The notes: a model not told the origin generated them from the letters alone. Positions 13,977 to 22,551 are shown, counted from the first letter of the stretch. The stretch is DNA of 48,676 nt from Streptantibioticus parmotrematis (GCF_019890615.1 NZ_JAINVZ010000035.1:1-48676), one strand, 5' to 3'. Numbers and translations: made by a program.

Positions 13977-14253
13977 GGAGTATCTCCTTCAGCTGAAGTA
14001 CTGGTTGGCTGTGTCAACGAGGGCGTCGGCAGCGCGGTGCGCCTCCGTGCGGGCTGCTTCGAGGGGGCAGGTCGGACGCTTCCCGCATGGCGTAGGTGGC
14101 GGCGGCCGCCTCGCGGGCGGGACCGGCCAGGCCGGGTGTCAAGAGCGCCGGTGCCGGTCGTGCTGGGGGTGGTCGTTGATGGGCTTGTCGTTGGCGGGCA
14201 CGGTCAGGCGTCTCCTTCGCGAAGGCGGGTGGTGGTGTGGTGACGGGGTGGGG
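13977..14253. other. Gap with traces of a broken small gene
   Basis: On the minus strand a GTG near 14204 behind GAAGGAGA opens a 20-codon frame (MPANDKPINDHPQHD). After its stop, coding-like sequence continues in other frames (AREAAAATYAMREASDLP and then EAARTEAHRAADALVDTANQYFS ending near 13992). This looks like one small gene broken by two frameshifts, but it is too short to be sure. Confidence 0.3.
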
Positions 14254-14787
14254 TTACAGACCGCGGGCGTCGGCGAGGCAGGCGGCCTGGTCGACCATGC
14301 GGACCGGCACCCGGCTGCTGCTGAACGCGTCGTTGAAGCTGGGCACGGAGTCGACGGCGCCGCAATGACGGCGGATCGCGTCCAGGAGCACGCTGACCGC
14401 GTCGCGCTCCAGCCCGGCGTCGCCGCCGGCCTCGGTGCGGATCGCGCCGAGCAGGCAGACGGCGCCCTGGTCGTCGACCAGGGCGCCGGTGCACCAGCCG
14501 CCGGTCAGCAGCCGCTGGTGGGCGCGTTGCAGCAGCGCGGCGACCGGTGTGCGGTACGGGGCCGGGAGCAGGGCGGGCGGGTGGGGGAGTGGGGCGGTGA
14601 CCACGTCGGCCAGGACGACGGGCGGGGTCGCCAGGTGGGCGGTGTTGACCTCGTAGGCGACGGCGGCTTCATCCAGCCGCATCGTCATCGCGACGGTGGT
14701 GAACGCCATGCGCTCCTCGAGGGACAGATCTGTCGGCGGTGGTGTCGTGGTGGTGTTGGCGGGTGGGCTGGGGGAGGGCTGCGGCAT
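14254..14787 (-). CDS. DUF6197-like protein (177 aa)
   Basis: After a Pro/Thr-rich start (MPQPSPSPPANTTTT), the body reads LQRAHQRLLTGGWCTGALVDDQGAVCLLGAI. This is the sequence I associate with DUF6197, a small family frequent in Streptomyces and its mobile elements and phages. It is cytoplasmic and partly helical, with several Cys that are not in CxxC pairs. The role is unknown for the family. About 90 bases separate its start from the 3' end of the transfer translocase gene on the same strand, so it may be the distal gene of that operon. Confidence 0.62.
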   Translation of the reverse strand: MPQPSPSPPANTTTTPPPTDLSLEERMAFTTVAMTMRLDEAAVAYEVNTAHLATPPVVLADVVTAPLPHPPALLPAPYRTPVAALLQRAHQRLLTGGWCTGALVDDQGAVCLLGAIRTEAGGDAGLERDAVSVLLDAIRRHCGAVDSVPSFNDAFSSSRVPVRMVDQAACLADARGL

Positions 14788-14877
14788 CGGGGGCTCCGTG
14801 GGTATGGGGAAGGGCGCCGCCGGTCAGGTGTCCGGCGGCGCCCTTCGGCGTCGACAGGACGTCGTGCAGCGCGTGGT

Positions 14878-16998
14878 TCAGGCGTTGTTGAGGGACTTGA
14901 TGGCTTCCAGGGCCTGGCGGGCGGAGGTGACCTTCTGCGTACCGCGGCCGCCGTGCTGGCCCCCGCCCTTGTTGCCCTTTCCGCTGCGGCGGCGGCGTCC
15001 GTCGCCATCGCCGTCGTCGTCGGGCTCGGGCCAGAACTCGCCGGGACGCATGGGCTCGTTCCAGTCGAACCACAGGCCGCGCTTGTCCAGCTCCGCGATC
15101 TCGTAGTCGGTGAGCCGGTTGACCTGCTCGGGGAAGAGGTCAGCGAGGTCGGTGTCGAAGTCCGCGTATAGCGACCGCATCAGCACCGCGCGACCGTTGT
15201 CGAGGACGATGATCGCGACGCCGCCCGTGCTGACACCGTTCTCCGGGTCGGCCTCGCCGCGCATGGCCCGCTCAATGACCGAGCCCTCGCTGCGGGAGTA
15301 GCGGGCCGGGATCGTCGGCACCTCATACGGGTTCTCCATGGTGCCCTCGGCGGCCTTGCGGGTGGCACCGGGATTGCCCATGTTGAAGATCACGGGCCGT
15401 GAGTTCTGCCGCATGTTGTTCTTCATCTCGGTGGAGAACCCGTCGTCCGCGAACGGCGACTGACCAGCGGGGTTGAAGCCAACGCCATACTTGAGCCCGG
15501 TGACGGTCAGGTCATCGCCGGTCTCCTGGATGACCGTGCCGAACTGGGGGTCCTTGGCAGCGGTCATGTACTCGTCGGCGTAGACGTTCAGCTGCCGGTA
15601 CGGGCAGCGCGGATCACCCGGCTTGTAGTCGTGCGGCTGCCCGTCGTGCGGCCAGGGCATTTCCGCGCGGATCTCGCACAGCGCCTTCGCCGCCCGCAAC
15701 TGGCGGGCCATCCACAGCGCGTTCGAGCCCTGCCGGTCGATGAACCGGCTCAGCACGGTGGTCTTCTCGTCCTTGCGGACGGTCGACAGCCACACCACAT
15801 GGCCGGCCAAAGACTGCGCGGCCATGTTGATCGCAAAGAACTGGGTCTTGCCCGACCGGCTGACTCCGAGGATCAGGCCGTGGCATGCGGCGTTCTTGTC
15901 GTGCTGGTGGACGAAGTTGCGCACCGGCTGGCCGGTGATGGTGAACCCGCACACGTACATGCCCTTCGCGTCCGGGGTGAGCAGCTCCCGGGTCGCGGGG
16001 AAGACCGCGCTCAGCGGCGGGGTGTCGAAGACGCTGATCAGGAACTCCGAGCCGTCGATGAGGACGAACACGCACGAGTCGTCCTCGGGCAGCTCCAGGG
16101 CGCGGCAGACTTTCGCCAGGTCGACGCGCGGCGTCTCGGTCGGGTCGGCCATCCGCGCCCGGTAGAACGACACCTTGCGGTCGTTGTCGCGGGACTTGCC
16201 CACCAGCACCGAGCCGGGGGCGCCGCCCTTCGGCGCGCCGACCCGGTCCGCCCACCGCTGCTCATCGGTCGGCTTCCTGCGGCGGCGGGCGCCCGCGTCG
16301 GGGGTGAGGTGGGCCTCCAGCCAGCCCGGGCCGCCCTGCCGACCGGGCTGAGCGGCAACGGGGGCCAGGGCGACGTCGGTCTCCGGGATATCGAACGCGG
16401 CAGCGACGTGCGCCTGGGTCAGGCCGCTGATGGGCCGTCCGGTCTCGGCCGAGCACAGCAGCAGCGTCAGATCATGCCGCATGCCCTCGTGCCGGGAGGC
16501 CTTGACGATGTGGGTGCGAGCGGGTGCTCCGGCGCGCTCCCACAGGGTGCGCGTGTCGCGGGTGAGCTGGTCCGCGCCGTCGTCCGGCCGCACCGGCGCT
16601 ACCGGTTCGGGGGCGGCCTCGAGCTGGGGGAGCGGGCCGTGGGCGGGTCGGTGGCGGCGGGCCAGGCGGGAGAACGGCAGCACCAGGAGGCCGGCGCCCG
16701 CCCATCCTGCGGCGAGCAGCCCGTCGAGCCACCACGGGCCCCAGCCGGGCGTGTTGCGGGCGACGACTTCCACCGCGGCCGCCAGCACCAGCGGACACCA
16801 GCGCAGGATGCGCGGCCCAGCACCGAGTTCGTTGGCGCGTGCGGCGAGCACCATGCCCACGGTGCCCGCGGCGCCGGCCAGTTCGATGACGGTGTTGACG
16901 GGACTGTTGGGGTACAGGTTCGGGGCCACGGCCAGCACCGGCGCGGCGAGCGTGTAGGCGGCGCGCTCCAGCACGACACCGCGCGGTGTGACAGACAC
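14878..16998 (-). CDS. traB: FtsK/TraB-type conjugative DNA translocase (706 aa)
   Basis: The single-protein DNA pump that moves double-stranded plasmid DNA between Streptomyces hyphae. The N-terminus has membrane helices within about residues 15-110 (TLAAPVLAVAPNLYPNSP, GTVGMVLAARA, LVLAAAVEVV). A helical and basic linker follows, then a RecA-like motor with Walker A GVSRSGKTQFF at about residue 380 and a Walker-B-like NVYADEYMTAAKD. The C-terminus is Asp- and Gly-rich and ends in a short helix (ARQALEAIKSLNNA), where TraB proteins carry their DNA-recognition domain. The GTG start at 16998 has GGAG seven bases upstream; the longer frame to 17046 lacks this. The upstream genes at 17096-19712 are probably co-transcribed. 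Confidence 0.85.
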   Translation of the reverse strand: MSVTPRGVVLERAAYTLAAPVLAVAPNLYPNSPVNTVIELAGAAGTVGMVLAARANELGAGPRILRWCPLVLAAAVEVVARNTPGWGPWWLDGLLAAGWAGAGLLVLPFSRLARRHRPAHGPLPQLEAAPEPVAPVRPDDGADQLTRDTRTLWERAGAPARTHIVKASRHEGMRHDLTLLLCSAETGRPISGLTQAHVAAAFDIPETDVALAPVAAQPGRQGGPGWLEAHLTPDAGARRRRKPTDEQRWADRVGAPKGGAPGSVLVGKSRDNDRKVSFYRARMADPTETPRVDLAKVCRALELPEDDSCVFVLIDGSEFLISVFDTPPLSAVFPATRELLTPDAKGMYVCGFTITGQPVRNFVHQHDKNAACHGLILGVSRSGKTQFFAINMAAQSLAGHVVWLSTVRKDEKTTVLSRFIDRQGSNALWMARQLRAAKALCEIRAEMPWPHDGQPHDYKPGDPRCPYRQLNVYADEYMTAAKDPQFGTVIQETGDDLTVTGLKYGVGFNPAGQSPFADDGFSTEMKNNMRQNSRPVIFNMGNPGATRKAAEGTMENPYEVPTIPARYSRSEGSVIERAMRGEADPENGVSTGGVAIIVLDNGRAVLMRSLYADFDTDLADLFPEQVNRLTDYEIAELDKRGLWFDWNEPMRPGEFWPEPDDDGDGDGRRRRSGKGNKGGGQHGGRGTQKVTSARQALEAIKSLNNA

Positions 16999-17095
16999 CA
17001 GCTGCTCCTTCAGGAACGGGAACGGGACGGGCGGCCCGCGATCCACGCGGGCCGCCCGGGGCGGATCGAGGGGTTGTGCCGGGGTGCGGGCGAGG

Positions 17096-17506
17096 TCAGC
17101 GGATGAAGAAGCCGGGCTTGGGCGTCTTCTCCCGCCGGTTGGAGCGGATCTCGTCCAGCCGCCCGTAGAGCTTCGCGTGCGAGCCCTTGACCTGGAAGGT
17201 GTGGCCTGCGGTGTCCTGTGTGATGGCCCGCAGGCGGCCGACCTGGGCGGCGGCGCCGCCGAGGGCCTCGGCGACGTGCTCCGTCAGGACGACGAACTTG
17301 CCGTCGAGGCCAGCGTGCTCGATGTCGTCGCCCACGCTCGTGGTGTGGTCCGCGGTGGCCTTCATCCGCTTCCTGAGCGCCTCGAGGTCGTCGGCGGCCT
17401 CGTCCAGGCGCTGCCCGAGCCGGGACAGCTTCGCCTGGACGGCCTTGTAGCGGTTGTCACCGGCCGCGGCCGCACCACCGGTGTAGGGAACGATGTCACT
17501 GCTCAT
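17096..17506 (-). CDS. Coiled-coil conjugation accessory protein (136 aa)
   Basis: Begins MSSDIVPYTGG at ATG 17506. Heptad-like helices fill most of the protein (KAVQAKLSRLGQRLDEAADDL, LEALRKRMKATADHTT), followed by GLDGKFVVLTEHVAEALGGAAAQVGRL and a basic tail (SNRREKTPKPGFFIR). Small proteins of this kind stand next to the FtsK-like translocase in many Streptomyces conjugative elements and are annotated there as transfer proteins, from memory. It lies 97 bases upstream of the translocase start and 10 bases downstream of the Gly/Arg-rich gene, so all three appear to be one unit. It is probably an oligomeric partner of the motor. Confidence 0.68.
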   Translation of the reverse strand: MSSDIVPYTGGAAAAGDNRYKAVQAKLSRLGQRLDEAADDLEALRKRMKATADHTTSVGDDIEHAGLDGKFVVLTEHVAEALGGAAAQVGRLRAITQDTAGHTFQVKGSHAKLYGRLDEIRSNRREKTPKPGFFIR

Positions 17507-17516
17507 CAGGGGCTCC

Positions 17517-19712
17517 TCAGTCGTGGTGGGCGGCGGCGGAGACGGTCTTCAGCCCGGCCTCCTCCTTGGCGTTCATGTCCTCGCCGTAGACGCGGGCGAC
17601 CATCGTGGCCGCCACCTTGGCCGCCTCTCGCGCTGCCTCGCACTCCTCCGCGCAGCGCCGCGCCTGCTTCTGCATGCGGCCCGCGGCCTCGGACAGCTCC
17701 GCGATCTGCTCGGTCACCGCCGCGGTGACGTTGTGGTCGTCGGCCAGGTCGTCGGCCATCTCCTTCAACGCGGCGCCGATCTGGCCAAGTTGCTCAGCCA
17801 TGGTCTCGGCCTGGTCCTGATCGGCGATCGCCTTCAGGGCGATGTTCGACATCTCCACCAGGTAGCCGTCGAACGTGATGTCCGTCTGGTGCTGCGCTTG
17901 CATGCTCACACTGCTCCCTTCTGTGCTGGTCTGCCGGTCGCTGCCTCGGCCGGGCTCCCGGCTGGCACCGGGCTGCCTCTCCGGGGCGTCGGGCTCCGGT
18001 TCCCGGCTGGTGCCGGGCCGTTGGGTGTGTGACTCCGGTGCGGGCGGCAGGCCCTTGACGCCGGTTGTCACGGCGGCGGGATCATCGGGGATGATCACCG
18101 CGTCCTCGATGTCCTCCCCGCCCCCACCGGAGGGCGAGGGGTGGGTGGGGCGGTCGGGCCACTCCACCGTCGGACCGGAATCGTCCGGACCGAACGGGTC
18201 GCCGGGCGGTGCGTCAGCCTTCGTGCGGCGGCTGCCACGCGGGCGGCGGACCCGCCGCCGCTTGCTCTTGCCCGAGCCGCTGGACGCGCCGCTGCCGCCC
18301 GGCGGAGACTCGCCCGGAGTATCCGGGCCGCCCCCTCCTGCGGGAGCGTCAGACGCGCCGCCAGACTGCTCCTTGCCGGCCTCCCCGCCCTTGCCATCCC
18401 CCGGCTCGGGTTTGTCCTTGCCGAGGTCGACCTTCTCCGGACCGTCCTTGTCGGCCGCGTCCGCGCGCCGCTTGTCCCACCGCCGCTGCGCTTCTTCCGC
18501 GATCGCCTCCCCGAGCGTGGTCCGGTCCTCGGCTTCCTTGCGGGCGCGCACCTTCTCGCGCTTCGCCCGGCGCGCCGCATCGCGCTCCTGGCGCCGCTCC
18601 TGGCGTCGCGCCTTACGGGCCGCGTCCCGCTCGTCCCGGGCGGCATCCTTGCGGGTCCGCTTGCGGTCCCAGCCCGCCACGCGGTCACCGAGCCGGGCCT
18701 CATGCGTGGCACCCCGCCGCTCCAGACGCGCGGCCTGCCGCGCCGCCGCCCGCTCCTGACGACCCCGCGCCCGCTCCACCCGCGGACTGGTCCCACCACC
18801 GCCGGCACCACGGCCACCACCACCGGCACCCGAGCCCCGACCACCGCCGGAACCACGGCCGTTGCCGTTCCTGCTCCCGCCTCCCGCGCCGCGGCCGCCA
18901 CCCGTACCGGGACCACGGCCACCACCACCGGCACCACGACCGCCACCAGAACCGTTGCCACGACCGCCGCCGGCACCTGAGGCGGGCTTGGTGCCGCCAC
19001 CGGAACCGCGGCCACCACCGGCGCCGCCGCTACGGCCGCCACCGGTCCCACGCGCACCGCCGCCGCTGCCACGGCTGCCGCTTCCCGAGGTGGGCTTGGC
19101 GCCTCCTGCGGGACCACGGCCGCCTCCACCGCGGCCGCCACCAGTGGCGCCGCTACGGCCACCCGAGCCGCGCGAGCCGCCACCGCTGCCAGTGCGGGAC
19201 GGCTTGACGCCGCCCTTGTCCGGCACCGCACCCGAACCCGCCGCCGCCTTGGCCTGGCGCAGTTTCGCATTGTGCTTCGCCATCGCGGTGTGGTGCTCGG
19301 TACGCGTCTGCAAAAGCGCCGCTTTCCGGGCGATCTCCGCCTCACGCAGCGGCATTTCCGCATCATGCAGCGACTGGCGGATACCAATACGGTGCTCGAT
19401 CCAGTCCCCGAGACGATCCGCGAGAGACCGGTGGTTCACATACTCGCCGTCACTTTCGAATTCATCCTCAGAATCCGGTTCTTCCGGTATCCCCTCGGAG
19501 CGCAATGCGTCCGCCGGATCCGGCGCGCCCGGAATCCTCGGCAATTCCATAGTGGTTTCCGTATCGGATTCCGGCGGAGTGTCGCCGGAATCCGTATCAG
19601 CGGGCGGGGTGTAGAACATGCCGCTGATATCAGGGGCGTTGGGAACAGTCCCGGAGTTGGGACGCCTGGCGAGATGAACGACGTTGCCTTCGCCGTTTTC
19701 ATCGTCTGCCAT
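17517..19712 (-). CDS. Large Gly/Arg-rich disordered protein with helical C-terminus (731 aa), transfer operon
   Basis: ATG 19712 (MADDENGEGNVVHLARRPN) has GGAGGGAGG in front; the longer open frame reads terminator sequence and was not used. Four parts are visible. First, an acidic N-terminus of about 110 residues. Second, a helical stretch (DWIEHRIGIRQSLHDAEMPL...). Third, about 160 residues made almost only of Gly, Arg, Ser and Ala in RGSGGG/GGGRG repeats, followed by an Arg/Ala/Glu charged helix and a second Pro/Gly/Ser-rich linker. Fourth, a helical C-terminal domain from MQAQHQTDITFDGY to SAAAHHD with a regular coiled-coil look. No catalytic motif is seen. Its place directly upstream of the coiled-coil and translocase genes suggests a scaffold of the transfer apparatus; the RG-rich part could bind DNA or RNA. 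Confidence 0.78.
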   Translation of the reverse strand: MADDENGEGNVVHLARRPNSGTVPNAPDISGMFYTPPADTDSGDTPPESDTETTMELPRIPGAPDPADALRSEGIPEEPDSEDEFESDGEYVNHRSLADRLGDWIEHRIGIRQSLHDAEMPLREAEIARKAALLQTRTEHHTAMAKHNAKLRQAKAAAGSGAVPDKGGVKPSRTGSGGGSRGSGGRSGATGGGRGGGGRGPAGGAKPTSGSGSRGSGGGARGTGGGRSGGAGGGRGSGGGTKPASGAGGGRGNGSGGGRGAGGGGRGPGTGGGRGAGGGSRNGNGRGSGGGRGSGAGGGGRGAGGGGTSPRVERARGRQERAAARQAARLERRGATHEARLGDRVAGWDRKRTRKDAARDERDAARKARRQERRQERDAARRAKREKVRARKEAEDRTTLGEAIAEEAQRRWDKRRADAADKDGPEKVDLGKDKPEPGDGKGGEAGKEQSGGASDAPAGGGGPDTPGESPPGGSGASSGSGKSKRRRVRRPRGSRRTKADAPPGDPFGPDDSGPTVEWPDRPTHPSPSGGGGEDIEDAVIIPDDPAAVTTGVKGLPPAPESHTQRPGTSREPEPDAPERQPGASREPGRGSDRQTSTEGSSVSMQAQHQTDITFDGYLVEMSNIALKAIADQDQAETMAEQLGQIGAALKEMADDLADDHNVTAAVTEQIAELSEAAGRMQKQARRCAEECEAAREAAKVAATMVARVYGEDMNAKEEAGLKTVSAAAHHD

Positions 19713-19770
19713 GTCCGCCTCCCTCCTTCCGTGGAGCTTGACAAGGGATCGCCGCCTCGCGTACACGCGT

Positions 19771-19807
19771 GCGCGGCACGCGCGGTACGCGTCTCGCGCG
19801 GCACGCG
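19771..19807. promoter_or_regulatory. Direct repeat GCGCGGCACGCG, candidate operator of the transfer unit
   Basis: GCGCGGCACGCG occurs at 19771-19782 and 19796-19807, 25 bases apart. ACGCGT-type palindromes lie between and beside the copies (19760-19808). The cluster sits between the terminator at 19819 and the 19712 start, where the promoter of the 19712-to-14878 unit should be. Confidence 0.4.
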
Positions 19808-19818
19808 TTGGGAGACGC

Positions 19819-19853
19819 CGAAGGGCCGCCCTCGCGTCGAGGACGGCCCTTCG
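19819..19853 (-). terminator. Terminator after the 19864-20094 gene
   Basis: CGAAGGGCCGCCCTCG pairs with CGAGGACGGCCCTTCG (one mismatch, 3-base loop), starting 11 bases after the stop of the leftward gene. A compact, very stable hairpin in the right place. Confidence 0.78.
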
Positions 19854-19863
19854 TGCGTCGTGG

Positions 19864-20094
19864 TCAGTTGTGGCGGCGGTAGACGTTCTCCAGCGCCAGG
19901 GCCACATCCCGGATGAACCCGAGTTCACCGGAACGGAATGCCTGCGTGCCCCGGATATTCATCAGCCGAAGCCAGTAGTAGAACATTCCGAGTTCCTCGC
20001 CGTGAGCAGTCACCATTTCGGTTCTGATTTTCTGCTCATGCTGGGCCCGGTTGAACTGCTTGCGCTCAACCCGGGTGAGCGGGCGGCCTGTCAC
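19864..20094 (-). CDS. Small hypothetical protein (76 aa)
   Basis: ATG 20094 overlaps the stop of the upstream gene (ATGA). The product starts basic (MTGRPLTRVERKQFNRAQHEQK), and then MVTAHGEELGMFYYWLRLMNIRGTQ and FIRDVALALENVYRRHN form two helices. It is followed directly by a terminator, so it is the last gene of the 22-20 kb unit. It is predicted to be soluble. Unlike its neighbours, the first half has moderate GC and uses AT-ending codons, which may mean a different origin. No family recognised. Confidence 0.68.
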   Translation of the reverse strand: MTGRPLTRVERKQFNRAQHEQKIRTEMVTAHGEELGMFYYWLRLMNIRGTQAFRSGELGFIRDVALALENVYRRHN

Positions 20095-20573
20095 GCGGAC
20101 TCCCGGCGGTCCTCGAGGTCGTAAATCGACCTGGGACCACCATACCCGGATTTCTGACCGACGGAACCTTGCTGCGGCACCGAATGCGGCGCGCCGCCCG
20201 CTTTGAGTGCCTTCTTTCGCTGATTCTCCAAGCGCTTTTCCTTCCTGGCCTTTCCGGTATTCACGACCGTCTCGTCGTGGGCGCGCCGCTTGTACGCGGA
20301 TTTCTCCAGCCCTTCGGTGAGGGAATTCAGATCCCGCAGGACGGCATTCAGGGACTTCTCTACCGGCAGGGCCCGCATGCGGGCGTGGTACCAGCGGTCA
20401 CCGTCCACGTGGACGCCGCGGCAGTGCACGCGGGTCTCGTCCCGGAGCGTCTCCAGGTGCCCGCGCACGTCCAGCAGCACCCGCTGGATGTCGGCGAGGT
20501 AGCGGGCGTAGGCGTCGGGGTTCTGCGCCACGTCGCGCAACGGCGCAGCCCCGTTCGGGTCGTTGGTGTTCAC
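20091..20573 (-). CDS. Hypothetical helical protein (160 aa)
   Basis: ATG 20573 (MNTNDPNGAAPLRDVAQN) with GGAGGAGTT in front. The middle is helical (RYLADIQRVLLDVRGHLETLRDE) and contains GVHVDGDRWYHARMRA. The C-terminal third is basic (KARKEKRLENQRKKALKAGG) and then disordered. It is coupled to the following 76-aa gene by a four-base overlap. The basic tail suggests nucleic-acid binding or membrane-surface contact. Probably a transfer accessory protein, based on its place between the DUF2637 gene and the Gly/Arg-rich gene. Confidence 0.65.
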   Translation of the reverse strand: MNTNDPNGAAPLRDVAQNPDAYARYLADIQRVLLDVRGHLETLRDETRVHCRGVHVDGDRWYHARMRALPVEKSLNAVLRDLNSLTEGLEKSAYKRRAHDETVVNTGKARKEKRLENQRKKALKAGGAPHSVPQQGSVGQKSGYGGPRSIYDLEDRRESA

Positions 20574-20692
20574 GGCGGGAACTCCTCCTGGTGTACTGGG
20601 GATTGCTGTGGACTGCTTCCGGCAGTCGCAGCGGGGGCCAGCCCGGTTCGGTCGGGCTGGCCCTCACTGGTGTGTGCCGGACGAGGGGCAGG

Positions 20693-22420
20693 TCAGGGGC
20701 GGTAGCCGTCGGCGAGCAGGATGGCGGCCTCCTGGCGGTACTCCGAGGCCGTGCCGGGCGACGCGACCGCCAGCTCGGCCTGAATGTCGGCCAGCGGCAG
20801 CCGGTCGGCGTCGCCGCCGACCCCGAGGATCATCCGGGCGACCCGGCGGACCGCCCGCTCGCGCGGCTTGAGCTTCGCCACGTCCTCGATTTCGACCGCG
20901 CGCCGCTCTACTTCGGCGGCGGCGAGCCGGGTTTCGGCAGCGGCGTACTCGGTTTCGGCTTCACGCTTGCGGGCCGCCTGCGTGGTCGCGTCGGCGGTCG
21001 CCTTGCGCTCGTTCTCCTGCGCCGCGAGCCGGTCGGCTTCGGCAGCGCGGCGACGGGTTTCGGCAGCAGCCCGCTCCGTTTCGGCGGCAGCGCGGTCGGC
21101 TTCGGCAGCACGCTGCCGGGCCTCCGCGATCTCCGCCGTCTCGATGGCTTGAGCCTCCGCCGCCGCGACCCGGTCGGCCTCCGCCGCGAGCCTCCGCTTC
21201 TCGGCCGCCTGGCGCTCCAGTTCCGCCGCGCGAACGTCCGCCGCAGCCCTGGCCTCGCGCTCCTGGGCCTCCTTGCGCTCCGCCTCGGCCTCGCGGGCGC
21301 GGGCTTCGGCGACCACCGCGTTGTCCAGGGCCTGCTGCTCCAGCTCAGCAGCCCGCTCCGCAGCGCTGACCCGGGCACGGGCGTGGGCTCGGGCCTGGCC
21401 GGTCTGCCCGTCGATCTGCGCGCGGACCGTCTCCACCTCGCCCTTGGCGCGCAGCCGCTCGGCCTCGGCCTGGGACTTGGCGATCTCGCTGCGCGTCTCC
21501 GCGTCCAGGCGGCGCCGCTCGGCTTCCTCCTGCCGCTCCTGGGCTGCTCGCTCCTGCTCATCGGGCATGGCCAGGGCCTGGGCGACGGTGTAGCCGTAGG
21601 GGGCCATCGTCATCGGCAGCAGCTCGTCCTCGTCGGCCTCCGACAGATCGCCGTCGTGCTTGCGCTTGAGCCACAGCTCGTAGGCGATCAGCTCCTGGTC
21701 CCGGCGGATCATCTCCGGGTAGGAGGTGACGCCCCACAGGCGCATCCGGCGGAAGATCCTGCCTGTGGCGACCGGGGCGAGGATCCACCGCAGCCACGGA
21801 ATCGCCTCGCGTTCGGGCTGGTCAGGCCGTACCACGCGGTCGATCGCGGTACGCCCCAGCTCGACCACCACGATGAACAGCACCGGCACGACGCCGTGGG
21901 CGCCGGCGGCGACGTAGTCCAGCAGCCGCCAGGACCCCGCCGGGGCTCCGGACGCCGCGTTGACCACGACGGTGGTGGCGGTCAACAGCCAGACCGGATA
22001 GCGGATCCAGCCGATGGGGCGCTTGAGCCACGCCATCAGGAGGTCGACCGCGATCATGACCATGATGCCGACGTCGACGCCGACCGCGAACAGGCGCCCC
22101 TGCCACAGCGAGGAGAACCGCAGCTGGCGGGAGGCGAACACGGCGACGTGCTCGAACGACAAGTACAGGCCGATGCCCGCGAGAGCGAGCGCCGCGAGCA
22201 CGATCAGGACGGCGGTCCGCACCTGCGAGAGGGTCAGCCGCGCAGCAGCTCCGGTCCCAGCAGATCCCGGAACCGGCTCATCGTCCTGGTTCCGCTTAGG
22301 CGTCTGCGAAACCGCGTCCGGTGCATCCGAAACGCGCTCCGGTGATCCCGAAACAGTGGGCGGTGCCTCCGAAACGGGGCGGTCAGGCGAGGCCGGACGG
22401 GGCAGATCAGTGATCGTCAT
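20693..22420 (-). CDS. DUF2637 membrane protein with long coiled coil (Spd-like), 575 aa
   Basis: ATG 22420 (MTITDLPRPASPDRP) with GGAG seven bases upstream. The first 60 residues include four 7-residue repeats of the V-S-x-x-P type, encoded by 21-bp DNA repeats. The DUF2637 domain follows, with four membrane helices (LIVLAALALAGIGLYLSFEHVAVF, VGVDVGIMVMIAVDLLMAW, VWLLTATTVVVNAASG, GVVPVLFIVVVELGRTA). Next come about 250 residues of Ala/Glu/Arg heptads, a long cytoplasmic coiled coil, and a compact C-terminal domain (KPRERAVRRVARMILGVGGDADRLPLADIQ) that could bind DNA. Proteins of this shape are associated with intramycelial plasmid spread (Spd proteins); this is family inference. Confidence 0.82.
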   Translation of the reverse strand: MTITDLPRPASPDRPVSEAPPTVSGSPERVSDAPDAVSQTPKRNQDDEPVPGSAGTGAAARLTLSQVRTAVLIVLAALALAGIGLYLSFEHVAVFASRQLRFSSLWQGRLFAVGVDVGIMVMIAVDLLMAWLKRPIGWIRYPVWLLTATTVVVNAASGAPAGSWRLLDYVAAGAHGVVPVLFIVVVELGRTAIDRVVRPDQPEREAIPWLRWILAPVATGRIFRRMRLWGVTSYPEMIRRDQELIAYELWLKRKHDGDLSEADEDELLPMTMAPYGYTVAQALAMPDEQERAAQERQEEAERRRLDAETRSEIAKSQAEAERLRAKGEVETVRAQIDGQTGQARAHARARVSAAERAAELEQQALDNAVVAEARAREAEAERKEAQEREARAAADVRAAELERQAAEKRRLAAEADRVAAAEAQAIETAEIAEARQRAAEADRAAAETERAAAETRRRAAEADRLAAQENERKATADATTQAARKREAETEYAAAETRLAAAEVERRAVEIEDVAKLKPRERAVRRVARMILGVGGDADRLPLADIQAELAVASPGTASEYRQEAAILLADGYRP

Positions 22421-22544
22421 CACGAGTCTCCACGAGGACGGTTGAGGACGGGCGCGGAACGAAACCCGGTGCGCCCGAAACGGAACCCCGGGCCGCCGAA
22501 ACGACGGCCGGTACTCCCGGAACCGGGAGCGGCGGACACGAAAC
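22308..22544. repeat. 21-bp iteron-like repeats on both sides of the DUF2637 start codon
   Basis: The pentamer GAAAC (plus strand) recurs in strict 21-bp register at 22308, 22329, 22350 and 22371 inside the gene. Upstream of its start it recurs at 22477, 22498, 22519 (degenerate, GGAAC) and 22540, with one extra copy at 22461. On the coding strand the unit reads GTTTCGG, then about three bases, then CACCGG. A spacing of exactly two helical turns and continuation outside the coding region indicate protein-binding DNA rather than only a peptide repeat. Confidence 0.65.
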
Positions 22545-22551
22545 GAGCCCG

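Noticed and set aside
14204-14494. Arg-rich frames opposite or beside the DUF6197-like gene and similar long frames across the Gly/Arg-rich gene at 18.1-19.4 kb.
   Set aside because: Shadow frames produced by extreme GC third-position bias; they lack ribosome-binding sites and have low-complexity composition.
22308-22544. Possible CRISPR array from regularly spaced repeats.
   Set aside because: The conserved part is only 5-12 bases with 21-bp period, far shorter than CRISPR repeat plus spacer, and half lies in a coding region; no cas genes.
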